A DNA stretch of 64,000 nucleotides from Hortaea werneckii (taxonomy: Eukaryota > Ascomycota > Dothideomycetes > Mycosphaerellales > Teratosphaeriaceae), in the NCBI GenBank assembly GCA_037044905.1, contig JBAOKB010000047.1:1-64000 (forward strand). Direction: 5' to 3'. Under the pieces are notes generated by a model. It made no database searches and was not told the origin of the DNA. It worked only from the letters and a program-made list of their open reading frames with translations. The position numbers and the translations under genes were made by a program. Below, in pieces: positions 21,562-32,198 of the stretch; the first letter of the stretch is position 1; every line of letters starts with the position of its first letter.

Positions 21562-22592
21562 CGGTCTTGAGGAGTGAAGTCTGGAGAGGTGGGATTTCCC
21601 GAAATTCAGGCGCGGATGCCGTCAAACCATCTAATGGACACTGGAGGTATGAGGTTGATATGTAATATTAGGATAGAAAGAGCATGCATTGTCTGCTAGT
21701 AATTAACAACTCAGTTCACATACAGCTGTGTCTCACTCTCATAATCCACACCATCCGATGCTTTTCAGACTGCTCCTGCACGTAGATTAGATGCCGACGC
21801 AGAGTAAGCATTCAGGATGAGACTCGTTCCTCTCATCCTCTTCGTCCACCGTCTTCGCTTCTCCTCATGCTGCTTCCCACTCATTTCTTGGCCATCCTCG
21901 CGAATCTTTGCCCGCCTTTGCTGGTGCGTCGCTGACCTCCGCATCGCCCGTCTTCTCTGTCTAATTGCAGCGCTTTGGCAGACCGGTCTTCTCGACAGTC
22001 TGTATATACTTTTTTTATAGATCACCATTTTTACCTGTACCGTACGCTGAAGTATTGTTTTCTCCATTCCGGCGTGCAAAGTGCGCCAAGGATGACTCAA
22101 AAGGCTCTTGTGCCGATTGTGTGTCTTTACAATAGCATTGGAATGTCTGCTTGCAAGATGGGTGCGAGGCGTAATGATGGTAATTGACTATGTTGAAGAC
22201 GAGAAGATTGTGAAAGTCAAGCTCTCTGCGGAGCGGAGTGTATCGGTACAAGTTGACATACCGGCACTACCTGCACCGAGAGCGATACGCTCTCTCCGAG
22301 TGGCTCGAGAGGTGGATGGTGATCGTGAACGAGAGCAAGATGTTAAGTAGGGAGCTCTTAAGCGAACATGTCCTTCCACTCGCCCTCGGTCTTAATCCCG
22401 TCTTGATGTGACGACATGCTCGCTGGTCAACAATAGATTGCATTGAGAGCAGACACATGGCTGAGATATCATTCTTGTCTTTGGCTATTGAACTCTATTC
22501 GCCTACACTCGTGCCGCTCCTGAAACTTACCCAGCCATTTTTCGACGACAGCCGGCCGCGCTCCCTATGAAGAAGATGGTAGTTCAAGGGCT
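21562..22592. other. Gap with a possible second SNF2 tail fragment
   Basis: No intact gene. On the minus strand from about 22080 the reading LHAGMEKTILQRTVQVKM resembles YHADMKKTMFNRTLQIEM at the end of the inverted SNF2 half (17.9-18.1 kb). It could be the last piece of a related, otherwise lost copy. The rest shows nothing I can name. Confidence 0.4.
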
Positions 22593-23840
22593 TCACAGGC
22601 CCTTCAGATATCTCTTCATCTCTTGGAAAACCTTTGTCCACTGGTCGGCCTCGCCGATAATGATTTCGTACTTCGCAACCTCCTTCTTGCGGAGCTCTTC
22701 TAGCTTTTGTATCATTGGCCTAGTCTGGGCATCAGCTTTTCGCTGAACTTGTTTTCCGCGAACAGTTGCTGCTGCGGTGATCGCAGCGTCGACGAGCACG
22801 GCGACCTCCGCCTTGTTGCGGGCCCGTGTTGCTTGCTTCCACAGATTCGAGAGGTTCTCGTCGCGGGTGGATATGTTGCTGCGACGGAACTCGTCGAGCT
22901 TCTTGGACAAGTTTTCGTCGAGACCGTTGATGAGTTCTGTTCATGTTCTTAGCGAAGTTCGTTCCGAGCACACTTGGGAATGACTTACGGATCAGATTGC
23001 CATCCTCACCTTCAATCTTAACGATAGCGTTGGTAGCCGACGGGAACGCTGAACTACCGCCCTGTGATGTCGGGGTTGCCAGTCCCCTGGCATGGGTTGG
23101 AGAGCCAGCAGGTACGCCAGGGGGAAACGTTTCAGGGACAGTCTTGATGATTCCCTTTTTGCCGTTCCCAGCTGTTGATGCCTGCTCAGATGTTGCTGCG
23201 TTGCCTTTCAGAGTCGCGGGGTTGACGTCCACATTGTCCACGTTCGACCCGCTCGAGGCCCAAACATGGGCGTTGGACAATAGGGCAGTCGAAGAGTTTG
23301 AAGAGTAGACCGGTATTACGTCGAGACCGGGCAAGCGGCCTAGAATCGGCTAGGCGACCTCCGGCCTAATAGTAAAGGACGTAACGGGGTTAGGAATGTG
23401 TGGGTTCTACGACGAGTCCGAATTGTAGGTTAAGCCGTCTCGCGTAGTATAAATAGCCGCGACCGCAAGGTCCGGTCTACCGCGCGCCGCGCCTAATTCT
23501 AGATACTATATTATAGCATCGGCGTGCTCGGTACGAAAGGGCAGATAGGATAAGCCTGTCTCCGGCTGCGGAGGCTGTATCGGAAAGCGTTCGTAAGCTG
23601 CTAGGAGAATAGCTACATGGCGGGCCATACCTAACCTAGCAGCTCGTCGTAGGTATACCGGGGTTGCCGGTTGGGGTCCATACCGAGCAGGTCGAAGTGG
23701 TTGATGCTAGAAAGGATATTGGGACATTCTAGCCCATAGTAGTTGAATGGAAGGACCATGTTTACGGAGGGAGAATGAGAAGCGGTCTACCGGAGCGAGG
23801 CAAGGGAGACCGGTCGTGCAGAAGGGAGAGAAGGACAGCT
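22593..23840 (-). pseudogene. Unknown fungal gene with four Gln-to-TAG stops
   Basis: One frame runs from about 23840 (possible acceptor ...GGCCCAG) to 22989, broken only by TAG at 23709-23707, 23508-23506, 23409-23407 and 23352-23350. A clean intron (22988-22937; donor GTAAGT, 52 nt) joins it to a last exon 22936-22593. Around the stops the protein is natural: ARHVAILLAAYERFP, QPETGLSYLPFRTEHAD, GRPDLAVAAIYTTRDGLTYN, TSFTIRPEVA-stop-PILGRLPG. The last exon is a charged helical segment (LDENLSKKLDEFRR ... VFQEMKRYLKGL). Each TAG differs from CAG by a C-to-T change in CpA context on the coding strand, the RIP pattern. The downstream half (22.6-23.3 kb) has no stops. Earlier exons may lie up to 24168. 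Function unknown. Confidence 0.72.
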
Positions 23841-24618
23841 CTGGGCCGTTGTCAGCGGTTGACAATGGAAGTTCAGGGGAATCTCGTTTGTATGCAATCC
23901 TACCTTGGATGTAGAGACCGACACTGCAGTTGCACTGATGAAAAGAGACATGCGGAACCGCGGGTCGCGTGCCTGTTCTATTGTGGTCTTCCGGACTCCG
24001 CGTCTCGCAGCAGCTTGTGTGCGGATCAGGCGTGTGATCTGGCGGTAGCAATAGGAGACTAAAAAGATGAATCAAATAGAGTCTCGCGAAAAGCGGTCTT
24101 CCGGATGGGAAGAACGTATTGGATCGAGTGCAAGGAAAAGATTGACAGCTTTGCACCGACGTCAGCATTCAGGTGGACAGGTATGTGTACGCATTTGACA
24201 GGTGTTTTTTAATGCTTCACTGCCGTTACCGTGGAGATGAGTCACGCACGACGGCAAAGACGCGGCAGCATGTGAGAGACGGAGCCAGCATGTGAGAGAC
24301 GGAGCCAGCATGTGAGAGGTGGAGGGACCGGTCGACCCGTTCCAGCAAAGGCTGCATTACACATGCTGCAAAGATACACAAAGACCATCGTTCGTCAGAG
24401 CACTCCAGGGAGCTGCAATTGCTGCATTCCCAGAGTTGAACGGTCTCAGCAAATTCGAGACCTTACCACTTGCTGTTGTGGAGGTGTCGTAGAGGTTGCA
24501 AGTCCACAAGCAAAAGATCTCGGCGAATTGAACGGCTCTTTTGCTTTCTGTCGTAATGCGCTTGAGCTGCATGAAACATATCATGCCATAACTAAGGTAT
24601 CAGATACCGACAAACACA
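23841..24618. other. Intergenic region with a 20-bp triple repeat
   Basis: May hold upstream exons of the neighbouring pseudogene. Contains three 20-bp direct repeats (24266-24325). Otherwise nothing assignable. About here the decayed subtelomere gives way to conserved chromosome. Confidence 0.5.
24266..24325. repeat. 20-bp direct repeat, three copies
   Basis: Copies of CAGCATGTGAGAGACGGAGC at 24266 and 24286, and a third at 24306 with changes in its second half (GAGGTGGAGG). Confidence 0.9.
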
Positions 24619-26271
24619 TCAACTACGTTTCCCCATCTCTAACCCATCGTCCTCATCCCAGTAATCATCCGCTCCACTAACCTTTCTCCCGACCAAGATC
24701 CCCGTAGCCGTCAATCCCACCGCAACTAGGAACCAGCTCTCAAACCAACCTTCCACAAACCTCCCTTCCAATGGCGAACCCAACGCTTGGCTGATGACAC
24801 CGCCCACTTCAGCAGGGAGATTGCTCCTGAGCAACAAAGCGGAAGAAATGACATAAGTCCCAGCGATCTGGCTAATGATGAGTGGGAGAGAAGTCTGGGC
24901 ATGCTGGAGGAGACTTGGAGCGAAGCGGGAGAACAAGCGGAAGGTCTGGAGGACAGCGTTGAAGCTTGCGAGGAGCATGATCCCGCTAAGGAGGAAAGAG
25001 ATCTGGCGACTCCAGGCTGCGCGGTCGAGGTTGCTGTCCCAATGAGTGGTGAGGAGGGCAAGCACGTTATTGATAGGGTCGCTGGTGGCGAAGGAGTGGT
25101 TCGGCTGCCACCAGCGTCGGAGACTAGAGAGGGAGGTGGCGCAGATACGGTAGGCGCAGTAGAGGGCGAAGACGGTGTTGAAAACGCCGAGGAGCTTACC
25201 AGAGCTCGTTTTTGAACGTTGCTGCTCAGCGTAGCGCGAGTGTAGATTGCTTAACCCGGACGAGAGGGTAAAGCGCATCGTCTCGAGACCTGAGACTTCC
25301 ATCTGTAGTGCTTTGAGTTCCTGAGTTTCAGTACTGCCGCCACGGATAGTGCCAACCATGCGACCTAGAAAGCCTGTCTGCTCAGCAGACGGTTCAGCTT
25401 CGCTCATCTTCCTCTGCAGCGCTCGTAGTCGGCTTTGCTTGGCGGCGAGCATTTCCTCAGTAGCGCTTAGCCCGGCTTGTTTCCTCGTGATATCCTGGTC
25501 TCTCACCAGGCGCTGCCGTACGCCGAAGGTTTGCCACAGCGATGAGACGGCGGCAAAGCCAGAAAGCGATGCCATCAGAGAAATGCCGACGATGCCTATT
25601 CGCTCGAGACAGGCTTCGCTGAAGGCATGACCCGATTCAATGTGGCCAGCCTCAGCATCATGCAAAGCGGTACGAAGGACGGAAGCTTGAGGCAGGATCC
25701 AGAAGGTAAGGAGCCATGCTGCGAACAAGGCCAATTCTAGAGCAAGCTGGACCTTTGGCTTCGTTCTTCGGGTGGATGTGGAATCGGCAGGCGTGCCCAG
25801 TATGGTTTTTGCTAGGCCATGTATCTCCAAAGCCGGTGTGACCACGATAGTCAAGACCAGCAATACTCCCAGCGTCAACTGCAGTGCTAAGCCTCTCACA
25901 GCCGGGTTCAGTGTGTCGCTTATCTCGCACAGCAGCAGCTCGACCAGGACGGCCGAAAGGCCAATGCTGGCAGAGAAGACCAAGGACGCAAACTTCTGTG
26001 CGCTTGGCTGCCTCAGCTTCTCTCGCAAACTGCTGTGGGCGGCCGGCTTGGAGCTAGTCTTATTGTTGTTGAACTGTGGCAGCCCACTACTCTTGGACGC
26101 TTCGTCGCTGGATAGGCGCGGGAATAGGCGCTGTTGGGCAAGCGCGGCGACGGCGATCCATGATAGGACAAGCGGTATGGAAGACCAGACTACTGTAGAA
26201 GAAGACACGGAGTCCAGGCTACGGCGCAGGTAAGTGGGCGTGCAATCATCGCAGTCGTCGGTCGGGAGCAT
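24619..26271 (-). CDS. Golgi pH regulator (GPHR) family membrane protein
   Basis: GPHR proteins are polytopic membrane proteins of the Golgi/ER linked to anion conductance and lumen acidification; plant relatives (GTG1/2) were described as ABA-linked. The 550-aa frame has no intron. ATG 26271 (MLPTDDCDDC) is chosen because the frame upstream has no earlier ATG. Seen: an N-terminal group of membrane helices (WSSIPLVLSWIAVAALAQQ; FASLVFSASIGLSAVLVELLL; LALQLTLGVLLVLTIVV), a middle coiled region (LSATEEMLAAKQSRLRALQRKM), then the C-terminal ABA_GPCR-type domain with further helices and the conserved tail EVGGVISQALGSPLEGRFVEGWFE... GILVGRK, ending in an acidic EDDGLEMGKRS. Length fits fungal homologues. 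First clearly conserved housekeeping gene from the telomere. Confidence 0.93.
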   Translation of the reverse strand: MLPTDDCDDCTPTYLRRSLDSVSSSTVVWSSIPLVLSWIAVAALAQQRLFPRLSSDEASKSSGLPQFNNNKTSSKPAAHSSLREKLRQPSAQKFASLVFSASIGLSAVLVELLLCEISDTLNPAVRGLALQLTLGVLLVLTIVVTPALEIHGLAKTILGTPADSTSTRRTKPKVQLALELALFAAWLLTFWILPQASVLRTALHDAEAGHIESGHAFSEACLERIGIVGISLMASLSGFAAVSSLWQTFGVRQRLVRDQDITRKQAGLSATEEMLAAKQSRLRALQRKMSEAEPSAEQTGFLGRMVGTIRGGSTETQELKALQMEVSGLETMRFTLSSGLSNLHSRYAEQQRSKTSSGKLLGVFNTVFALYCAYRICATSLSSLRRWWQPNHSFATSDPINNVLALLTTHWDSNLDRAAWSRQISFLLSGIMLLASFNAVLQTFRLFSRFAPSLLQHAQTSLPLIISQIAGTYVISSALLLRSNLPAEVGGVISQALGSPLEGRFVEGWFESWFLVAVGLTATGILVGRKVSGADDYWDEDDGLEMGKRS

Positions 26272-28351
26272 TGGTGCGGGCGAGGATCTTGAGGCCTGGT
26301 GAGCGGACGCTGCGCATTCGTGCAATCCGCCGTGTTATGGCAGAGCCGCGATGCATAGGAGGATCGCAACGAGAGGGAGAGAGAGAAGAGAGTTGAGGTG
26401 GTGGATATTAAGCCAGGCGCATTCGTCCTTGCTTGCGTACTTGATATCGATCCTTCCCAGTTCGGAATAGCGTGACAGGGTATGGGGATCTGAAGCTGAT
26501 ACAGTACAAGCACGTGAATCTGTGGGGCTCCGCGGTCGATCTACGACGACGGTGGAGAAGCATCGGGCTGAACGAGGGCAGTGCGAATATTGTACAGTAC
26601 GTGTGATGATCGTGAAGAATCAGACCAAAGAGCAGTCTCGAGGCAACATGATGGGTGGTATGAGCAGAGACCTTGACGGCGCAGACAACATTGTGCAGAG
26701 TTTGGTACTATTATCCGCACCGCCCCAGTATTACTACTTGAATATCCATCGCTTCGTTTCTGCGCAGTGGAACAAGAGTGTTCGCATGGAACGCTAACTA
26801 TACTGGGTGGTGGGGATTCTCGTAATGTCCAATACAGTATCTGTTCCACCTTCCATACTGCTGTCACATGCACGCCCACAATCTATACGTTTACACCCTT
26901 CACCATCTGCATGCAACACCCGCGATCCCAGTCTTCTCGTCAATGCGATGGCACATAATCTGCCCGTTTCTTCGCGACGATCAATAAGTGACCCCTGATC
27001 AGATCATGAAGAACGTGCTCGTCTCCAAGCCGTCTCTGAAGACAAACGTGCCCTTTCGATCATGAGAATATTACTGCGATCAGCGACTTTCGGCCTACCT
27101 CTTCATCACACTCGCAATCGAAGAAGGTTCTCCGATGGCGCTAACGTACATGAGGTGGTGAATCTGCGCCGCCCCTGGTCGAACATGCGCAGCCCAATGT
27201 CCAAAATCCCGGAACCAGGAGGGCGCTTCCTTACCCAACGCACTTCGAAGCCAGCTGGGCTTCTACGCTACCGCCCAAATACAATCAGTCTATTGTCTTC
27301 GATGCCGGGTCGGAGGCTGCGATACATGGCCGGTGGCAAGCATACGACAGGCTGAGAATGGCCGTGGGATGTGGGACCCGGCAAACGCTGATTGCCCGCT
27401 TTCGCTCTGTGAGTCACCGGTCGCGACTGTGGTGGCCGGCCGCGCGACTTCGCCTCCCTTGGGACTGCATCCCACTCCTGCTCAAAGAAAACAACGATAA
27501 TGCTAGCTGGCAACTATGCATGCGGTCGCTGGCCGAAAAATATGACAGCTCACTTATAGTAAATGATGAGTAGTATTATTTCCAGCAGATTATCGTTCAC
27601 CAAGGAGACAAGTGGCCAGTCTCCAGCATCTTCCATCATCATGTTGCGCGCTTGCGCGTCAGCGCAAACCTTCGCAAAGCTTGGCAGTGACGGGTAGACG
27701 TCTCGTTCGGGACTAGCGCACCCGCGTCGTTGATACATAAGTGTTCGCGACCCCCGAGCCCCAAATTTTGCTGCCCGCCCCCCCTTCCCGCCCTGAAGCT
27801 GTTTGCCAGACATCCCGTCTCCCAGCACCAGCGCTCTCTCCCTTCGCGCCCGCCGACCTTAGCATAGTCGCCGTATCAAGAGAACTCCTCCCTTTTCCCA
27901 AGATTTCGAGACTTTCATTAGGCGAGGCCGCGATCAGCTGCGTGGGTACAGTTTAAGAGGCGCCGACTTCCGAGACCCTCACTTCTCCAACCCTCCTCAC
28001 CTCATCCACCTCCTTTCACGGCACCAGTCACAAGACTCTTTCAGACTCGTGCCTTCTAGAATTGGCCGGAAGACTCTGCTGGCGAAGTCTTTTCACTCCG
28101 CGAACGCGCGCAAACACTCACTGCCGCCGTCGCAAACACCCACCGATCGAGACAGTTGCTTTAAGTAGTCAGACTGCTCGACGAGGAAGCCACATCCTCT
28201 GCCAAGGAGCAACGAGCATCGCGACTGGTCCTCGCACTTTCGGCAGACGCGCAAAAGTCTTGTCCCACTTGCGATCAGTGACGATCAGCGGCAAGACCGT
28301 CAGCACACACACACACACAATCAGGACAGCATTGACTGGCACCCTGCAAAC
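26272..28351. other. 2.1-kb intergenic region
   Basis: Lies between the divergent GPHR and TBP genes, so both promoters and 5' UTRs are expected here. Short frames in 27.0-27.9 kb have no family features. A (CA)n run sits at about 28303-28319, just before the TBP start. Confidence 0.55.
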
Positions 28352-29181
28352 ATGGAGTCGATGTACATGACGCACCCGCAAAATGCGAACGAGGCGGGCA
28401 CTTTCGCAGCGGCACAGTCGTTGAGCGGATTCAACGGTGTCACCCAGGGCACGCAGAGCATGACACCTCCCCAAGCGGATGGCAAGCCGGCGGCGAACCA
28501 AATGGCAAACGGGAGCACGCAGCAGAATGGGGTGGTTCCCGCGACACCTGCAGCGACTCCTGGCGCTGGAGCTCAAGGAGGTGTCTCAGGCATTGTGCCA
28601 ACTCTGCAGTATGTGTCACTGCTCTCAGCAGCTGGCTGACAGTGTGCTAATGTGCCAATAGGAACATTGTCGCTACGGTGAATCTCGACTGCCGGCTCGA
28701 CCTCAAGACGATCGCCTTGCATGCACGTAACGCCGAGTACAACCCGAAGCGTTTCGCCGCCGTCATCATGCGTATCCGCGAGCCCAAGACGACCGCGTTG
28801 ATCTTCGCTTCCGGCAAGATGGTTGTTACTGGTGCGAAATCCGAAGATGACAGCAAGCTTGCTAGCCGCAAGTACGCTCGCATCATCCAAAAGCTCGGCT
28901 TCAATGCCAAGTTCACGGACTTCAAGATCCAAAACATCGTCGGCTCCTGCGACATCAAGTTCCCGATCCGTCTTGAGGGTCTGGCTAGTCGCCACCACAT
29001 GTTCAGCTCTTACGAGCCCGAACTCTTCCCTGGTCTGATCTACCGTATGATGAAGCCCAAGATTGTGCTGCTCATCTTCGTCTCCGGCAAGATTGTCCTC
29101 ACTGGTGCCAAGGTACGTGAGGAAATCTACCAGGCCTTTGAGCTCATCTATCCGGTGCTCTCGGACTTCCGCAAGACTTAA
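28352..29181 (+). CDS. SPT15: TATA-box-binding protein (TBP)
   Basis: Core subunit of TFIID, also used by Pol I and Pol III; bends promoter DNA at the TATA box. Exon 1 28352-28608, intron 28609-28661 (53 nt; donor GTATGT, branch GTGCTAAT, acceptor AATAG), exon 2 28662-29181; 258 aa. ATG 28352 gives a low-conservation Gln/Ala/Thr-rich N-terminus of about 80 residues. Then come the two direct TBP repeats: NIVATVNLDCRLDL ... REPKTTALIFASGKMVVTGAKSE, and IQNIVGSCDIKFPIRLEGLA ... YRMMKPKIVLLIFVSGKIVLTGAK. The intercalating Phe positions are kept. The protein ends soon after the core, as in other fungi. The gene symbol is the yeast name for the orthologue. Confidence 0.97.
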
Positions 29182-30241
29182 TCAAGTCACACCATCTTTC
29201 AACGGCATCGTGTATCATTATCACGAGTTAGCTTTCTAAGCTACACAGCTTTACCAAACGAGGTTCGATGCCGACCTCACACACACACGACTTGGACAGT
29301 GTCCTGGGCTTGCGACTCCCGCTCGCTGGAATCCCTCTACTTAATCGGCGTCCTGCGGTTGAGTCGCGCCTGCTGGCTACTGATTCCAAAGTTCTACATT
29401 CAAAGGACTGCTTTCTTGCATGCATGGCGAGGTGTTCAACGGCGTTTTCTCAACGACCTCAAGCGTGGAGGTTGTTTCTTTCCCCCTTTGGCAATGAGCA
29501 CCTTTCGGTGCTTCTTCCTTTTAACAAACACATATCCCCCGAAAGATTGTCTTTTCTCGGTAACGAAATTTCTAGAGTGAGAAGATGCCTGCAATACGGC
29601 AAAGTGGCACAACCAAGCCGGAGTGATAGTGGGCGGAGTTCAAATGCAGTCGGGGAGCAACGATGGTGGATGAGCCTGCGAAGACGGGAGGTCTTGCATT
29701 CTCTTCCTCTCCATTTCCTGCCATTTCTTTCCGGGTAGCTTTTCTGCGATAGATTAGCATATGGTAGCTTCGGCGGAGGTCCAGGTGGAGTGAGGCTGCA
29801 AGAAAGTCATGGCATGAGTAGTTCGCTGAATGCCAGCAACATGATCATGAATGTCTTGTCTTGGTCGCGTGCCAGCTGAAGTCAGTTGGTGATCCTGAAA
29901 TCCCCAACCTCTGCATCTCATGTGTCTTTGTCGTCCCTTGCTCCCGTGCATTTCATCAACAATGCCTCATCCCGCGCAATGATAATACTTCTCGCATCGA
30001 TCGCTTACTGTGACGGCGGAGAAGCCGTCCCCATGTGGCAGCAGAGTAAGAGAGTGTAGTCTAAAGTGAATGCCAGATAGATTACGCGCAGATGCCAACG
30101 GATCTACCCGGGCATCTGGCATCGCATCGCCAGCTTTGGTAACATCCACCACCACTTCGTCACTGAAGACGATGTCGTCCCTGCTTCCCACCCACTTCCA
30201 ATCTATTGCGCGCCCCCGACGGCGCCGTGGACATCGCCATC
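29182..30241. other. Intergenic region TBP to TFB2
   Basis: About 1.06 kb holding the TBP 3' UTR and the TFB2 promoter. Open frames here have no protein-like features. No repeats found. Confidence 0.55.
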
Positions 30242-31714
30242 ATGTCTTCCACGGCGTCCCAACGCGCGCTGGACTACCTCGAACAGCTCCCTGGCACGAC
30301 GTTCACGAAACTCTACCAGCAACCGTCGACGGCGCTGGCCATCTTCCGCCGTATGCTACCACACCTGGCTAAGACGCTAGTCATGGCGATGCTATACATG
30401 CCGACTCCACTTAACGTCGGGGACTTGGAACGATGGGTGCGACCCGGTAGCGAGAGTCTACAGGCACGGGATCGCGCGCTGTCTATCCTGCAGCGGTTAC
30501 GCATTCTATTCGATACGCAGGACGACCGTGGACGCGCAGCGTACAAGCTTAGCGATGCGTTCGCGAGGAGTCTCCGGTTGGCGTTGACGGGCGGCGGAAA
30601 TCATAGGAGTTTCGGCGTGCCGTGCAGTACGCCGGACGAGAAACCCGTGAGTGTGGAATATCTGGATACGTTCGCTCGAAGACAGTGGGAAGCGATTCTT
30701 TACTATGTCGTGGGCTCTGCGAATGCAGGCCTGGCGAGCGAAGTGGACATCTCGGCCGGGACGAAACAACTCCTGCAGAAAGGCGAGTTTGTCGCACTTC
30801 GCGGACGAACACCCGTCATCACGCAATCTGGCTTCACCTTCCTGCTGCAGGAGATCAATGCGCAGATCTGGACCCTCCTGATCGTCTACCTGGAAGTCAG
30901 CAGCAGTCTTCAGATGGATCCCGTCGATGTCCTATCTTTCCTCTTCACCCTGGGAAGTCTTGAACTGGGCATCTCCTACAGCACATCCAACCTTACCCCA
31001 ACCCAACTACAAATGCTCGAAGACCTCTCGGATTTCGGGCTCGTATACCGCCGCAGCAGCAGCGAAGAGCGCTACTATCCCACCCGACTCGCTACAACCC
31101 TCACCTCCGACGCCCCAGCCCTACCCAACAACAGCCTTACCGCCACCACGACCACCACCACCGCCTCCGACCCTAACCCCCAACAAAACGAAAAAGGCTA
31201 CATCATCCTCGAAACCAACTACCGCCTATACGCCTACACCTCCTCTCCCTTACTAATCTCCATCCTCTCCCTCTTCTCCACCCTGCACACCCGCTACCCG
31301 AACCTGGTCTGCGCCAAAATCACCAAAACCTCCGTACAATCCGCCATCGCCGCAGGCATCACCTCCGACCAAATCGTAACCTACCTAACGACCCACGCCC
31401 ACCCGATCCTCCGATCCCAAACCCCGATCCTACCCCCGACAGTCGTCGACCAGATCCGACTCTGGCAGATCGAGGGGGAACGCATGACCGCAACAAAAGG
31501 GTTCCTGATCTACGAGCTCGCCAACGCGGAGGAATATGAGCGGGCGGTGAAGTACGCGGAAGCGTTGGGGGTGTTAAGGAAGGAGTTTCGATCGAGGGGC
31601 AGTTTCTTCGTGAGTCGGATGGATCAGATGAAGGTGTATTTTCGGAATGTGAGTGCGCGGAAGGAGCGGGAGAAGGAGGTGAAGCGGGAGGAGCAGAGTG
31701 GGGAGGGAGGGTAG
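30242..31714 (+). CDS. TFB2: TFIIH subunit Tfb2/p52
   Basis: Subunit of the TFIIH core (transcription initiation and nucleotide-excision repair) that anchors and stimulates the XPB/Ssl2 helicase. Intron-free, 490 aa from ATG 30242 (MSSTASQRALDYLEQLPG). Family landmarks: LYQQPSTALAIFRRMLPHLAKT, LVMAMLYMPTPLNVGDLERWV, FVALRGRTPVITQSGFTFLL, VSSSLQMDPVDVLSFLFTLG, LEDLSDFGLVYRRS, then after a Thr-rich insert GYIILETNYRLYAYTSSPL, DQIRLWQIEGERMTATKGFL and the C-terminal VRKEFRSRGSFF-like segment (here LRKEFRSRGSFFVSRMDQMK), which in the family binds Tfb5. Length fits yeast and human p52. An earlier in-frame ATG at 30206 would add 12 residues but is not conserved-looking. Confidence 0.95.
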   Translation: MSSTASQRALDYLEQLPGTTFTKLYQQPSTALAIFRRMLPHLAKTLVMAMLYMPTPLNVGDLERWVRPGSESLQARDRALSILQRLRILFDTQDDRGRAAYKLSDAFARSLRLALTGGGNHRSFGVPCSTPDEKPVSVEYLDTFARRQWEAILYYVVGSANAGLASEVDISAGTKQLLQKGEFVALRGRTPVITQSGFTFLLQEINAQIWTLLIVYLEVSSSLQMDPVDVLSFLFTLGSLELGISYSTSNLTPTQLQMLEDLSDFGLVYRRSSSEERYYPTRLATTLTSDAPALPNNSLTATTTTTTASDPNPQQNEKGYIILETNYRLYAYTSSPLLISILSLFSTLHTRYPNLVCAKITKTSVQSAIAAGITSDQIVTYLTTHAHPILRSQTPILPPTVVDQIRLWQIEGERMTATKGFLIYELANAEEYERAVKYAEALGVLRKEFRSRGSFFVSRMDQMKVYFRNVSARKEREKEVKREEQSGEGG

Positions 31715-32198
31715 AAGAGTGTGGATGACTTCTCTGGTTATGCGGATGAATTGGGTCTGGGATGTAGGTTGCGGGGGGTTGAGGGGGCTCAATGATTGAT
31801 TGGGTTCAAGAGCATAGCGAGGCGTTATGTGGCGTTCTGTCCCTCTCTGGCTGGTTAAGAAGGGCGTTTGAGAAGGAGGGGTTAAAGGCTAGGTATCTTT
31901 CTGTGAGTATATTATTATCATGTGTTTCTCTTCTAGAAAGGACCCCTGGCGCATGTCAGAACGTAATGACATTATGCTTCTGAAACCACACTTCTTTTTG
32001 AACTCCCCTCCATATCCGTCGTCAAAACCACACTTCTTTTGAAACTTCCCTCCACAACTCTCATCATTTCCATTACATCCTCCCTCTCCGCTGAAGATAC
32101 TCGATAGATGATAGATCTTACACCCGCCTCAATCGTACGATCTGGGCGCTCGGATCTCAGACCTCCACAACGACAACTCAGTGACATCTCAGACTCCA
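31715..32198. other. Intergenic region with a 30-bp imperfect direct repeat
   Basis: Between the 3' ends of two convergent genes. AAACCACACTTCTTTTTGAA at 31983 recurs as AAACCACACTTCTTTTGAAA at 32025; the similarity spans about 30 bases, including CCCTCCA. Otherwise nothing. Confidence 0.75.

Noticed and set aside
23707..24168. Minus-strand frame of 153 codons as a separate gene
   Set aside because: Its last third continues in frame past a TAG into the pseudogene at 22593-23840, so it is treated as part of that gene. The first two thirds do not look protein-like.
27062..27956. Several short frames in the GPHR-TBP gap
   Set aside because: No conserved blocks, no splice sites that extend them, and overlapping frames on both strands.
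29268..29738. Plus-strand frame of 156 codons after TBP
   Set aside because: Lies in the likely TBP 3' UTR and downstream, with no family features and no clear start context.
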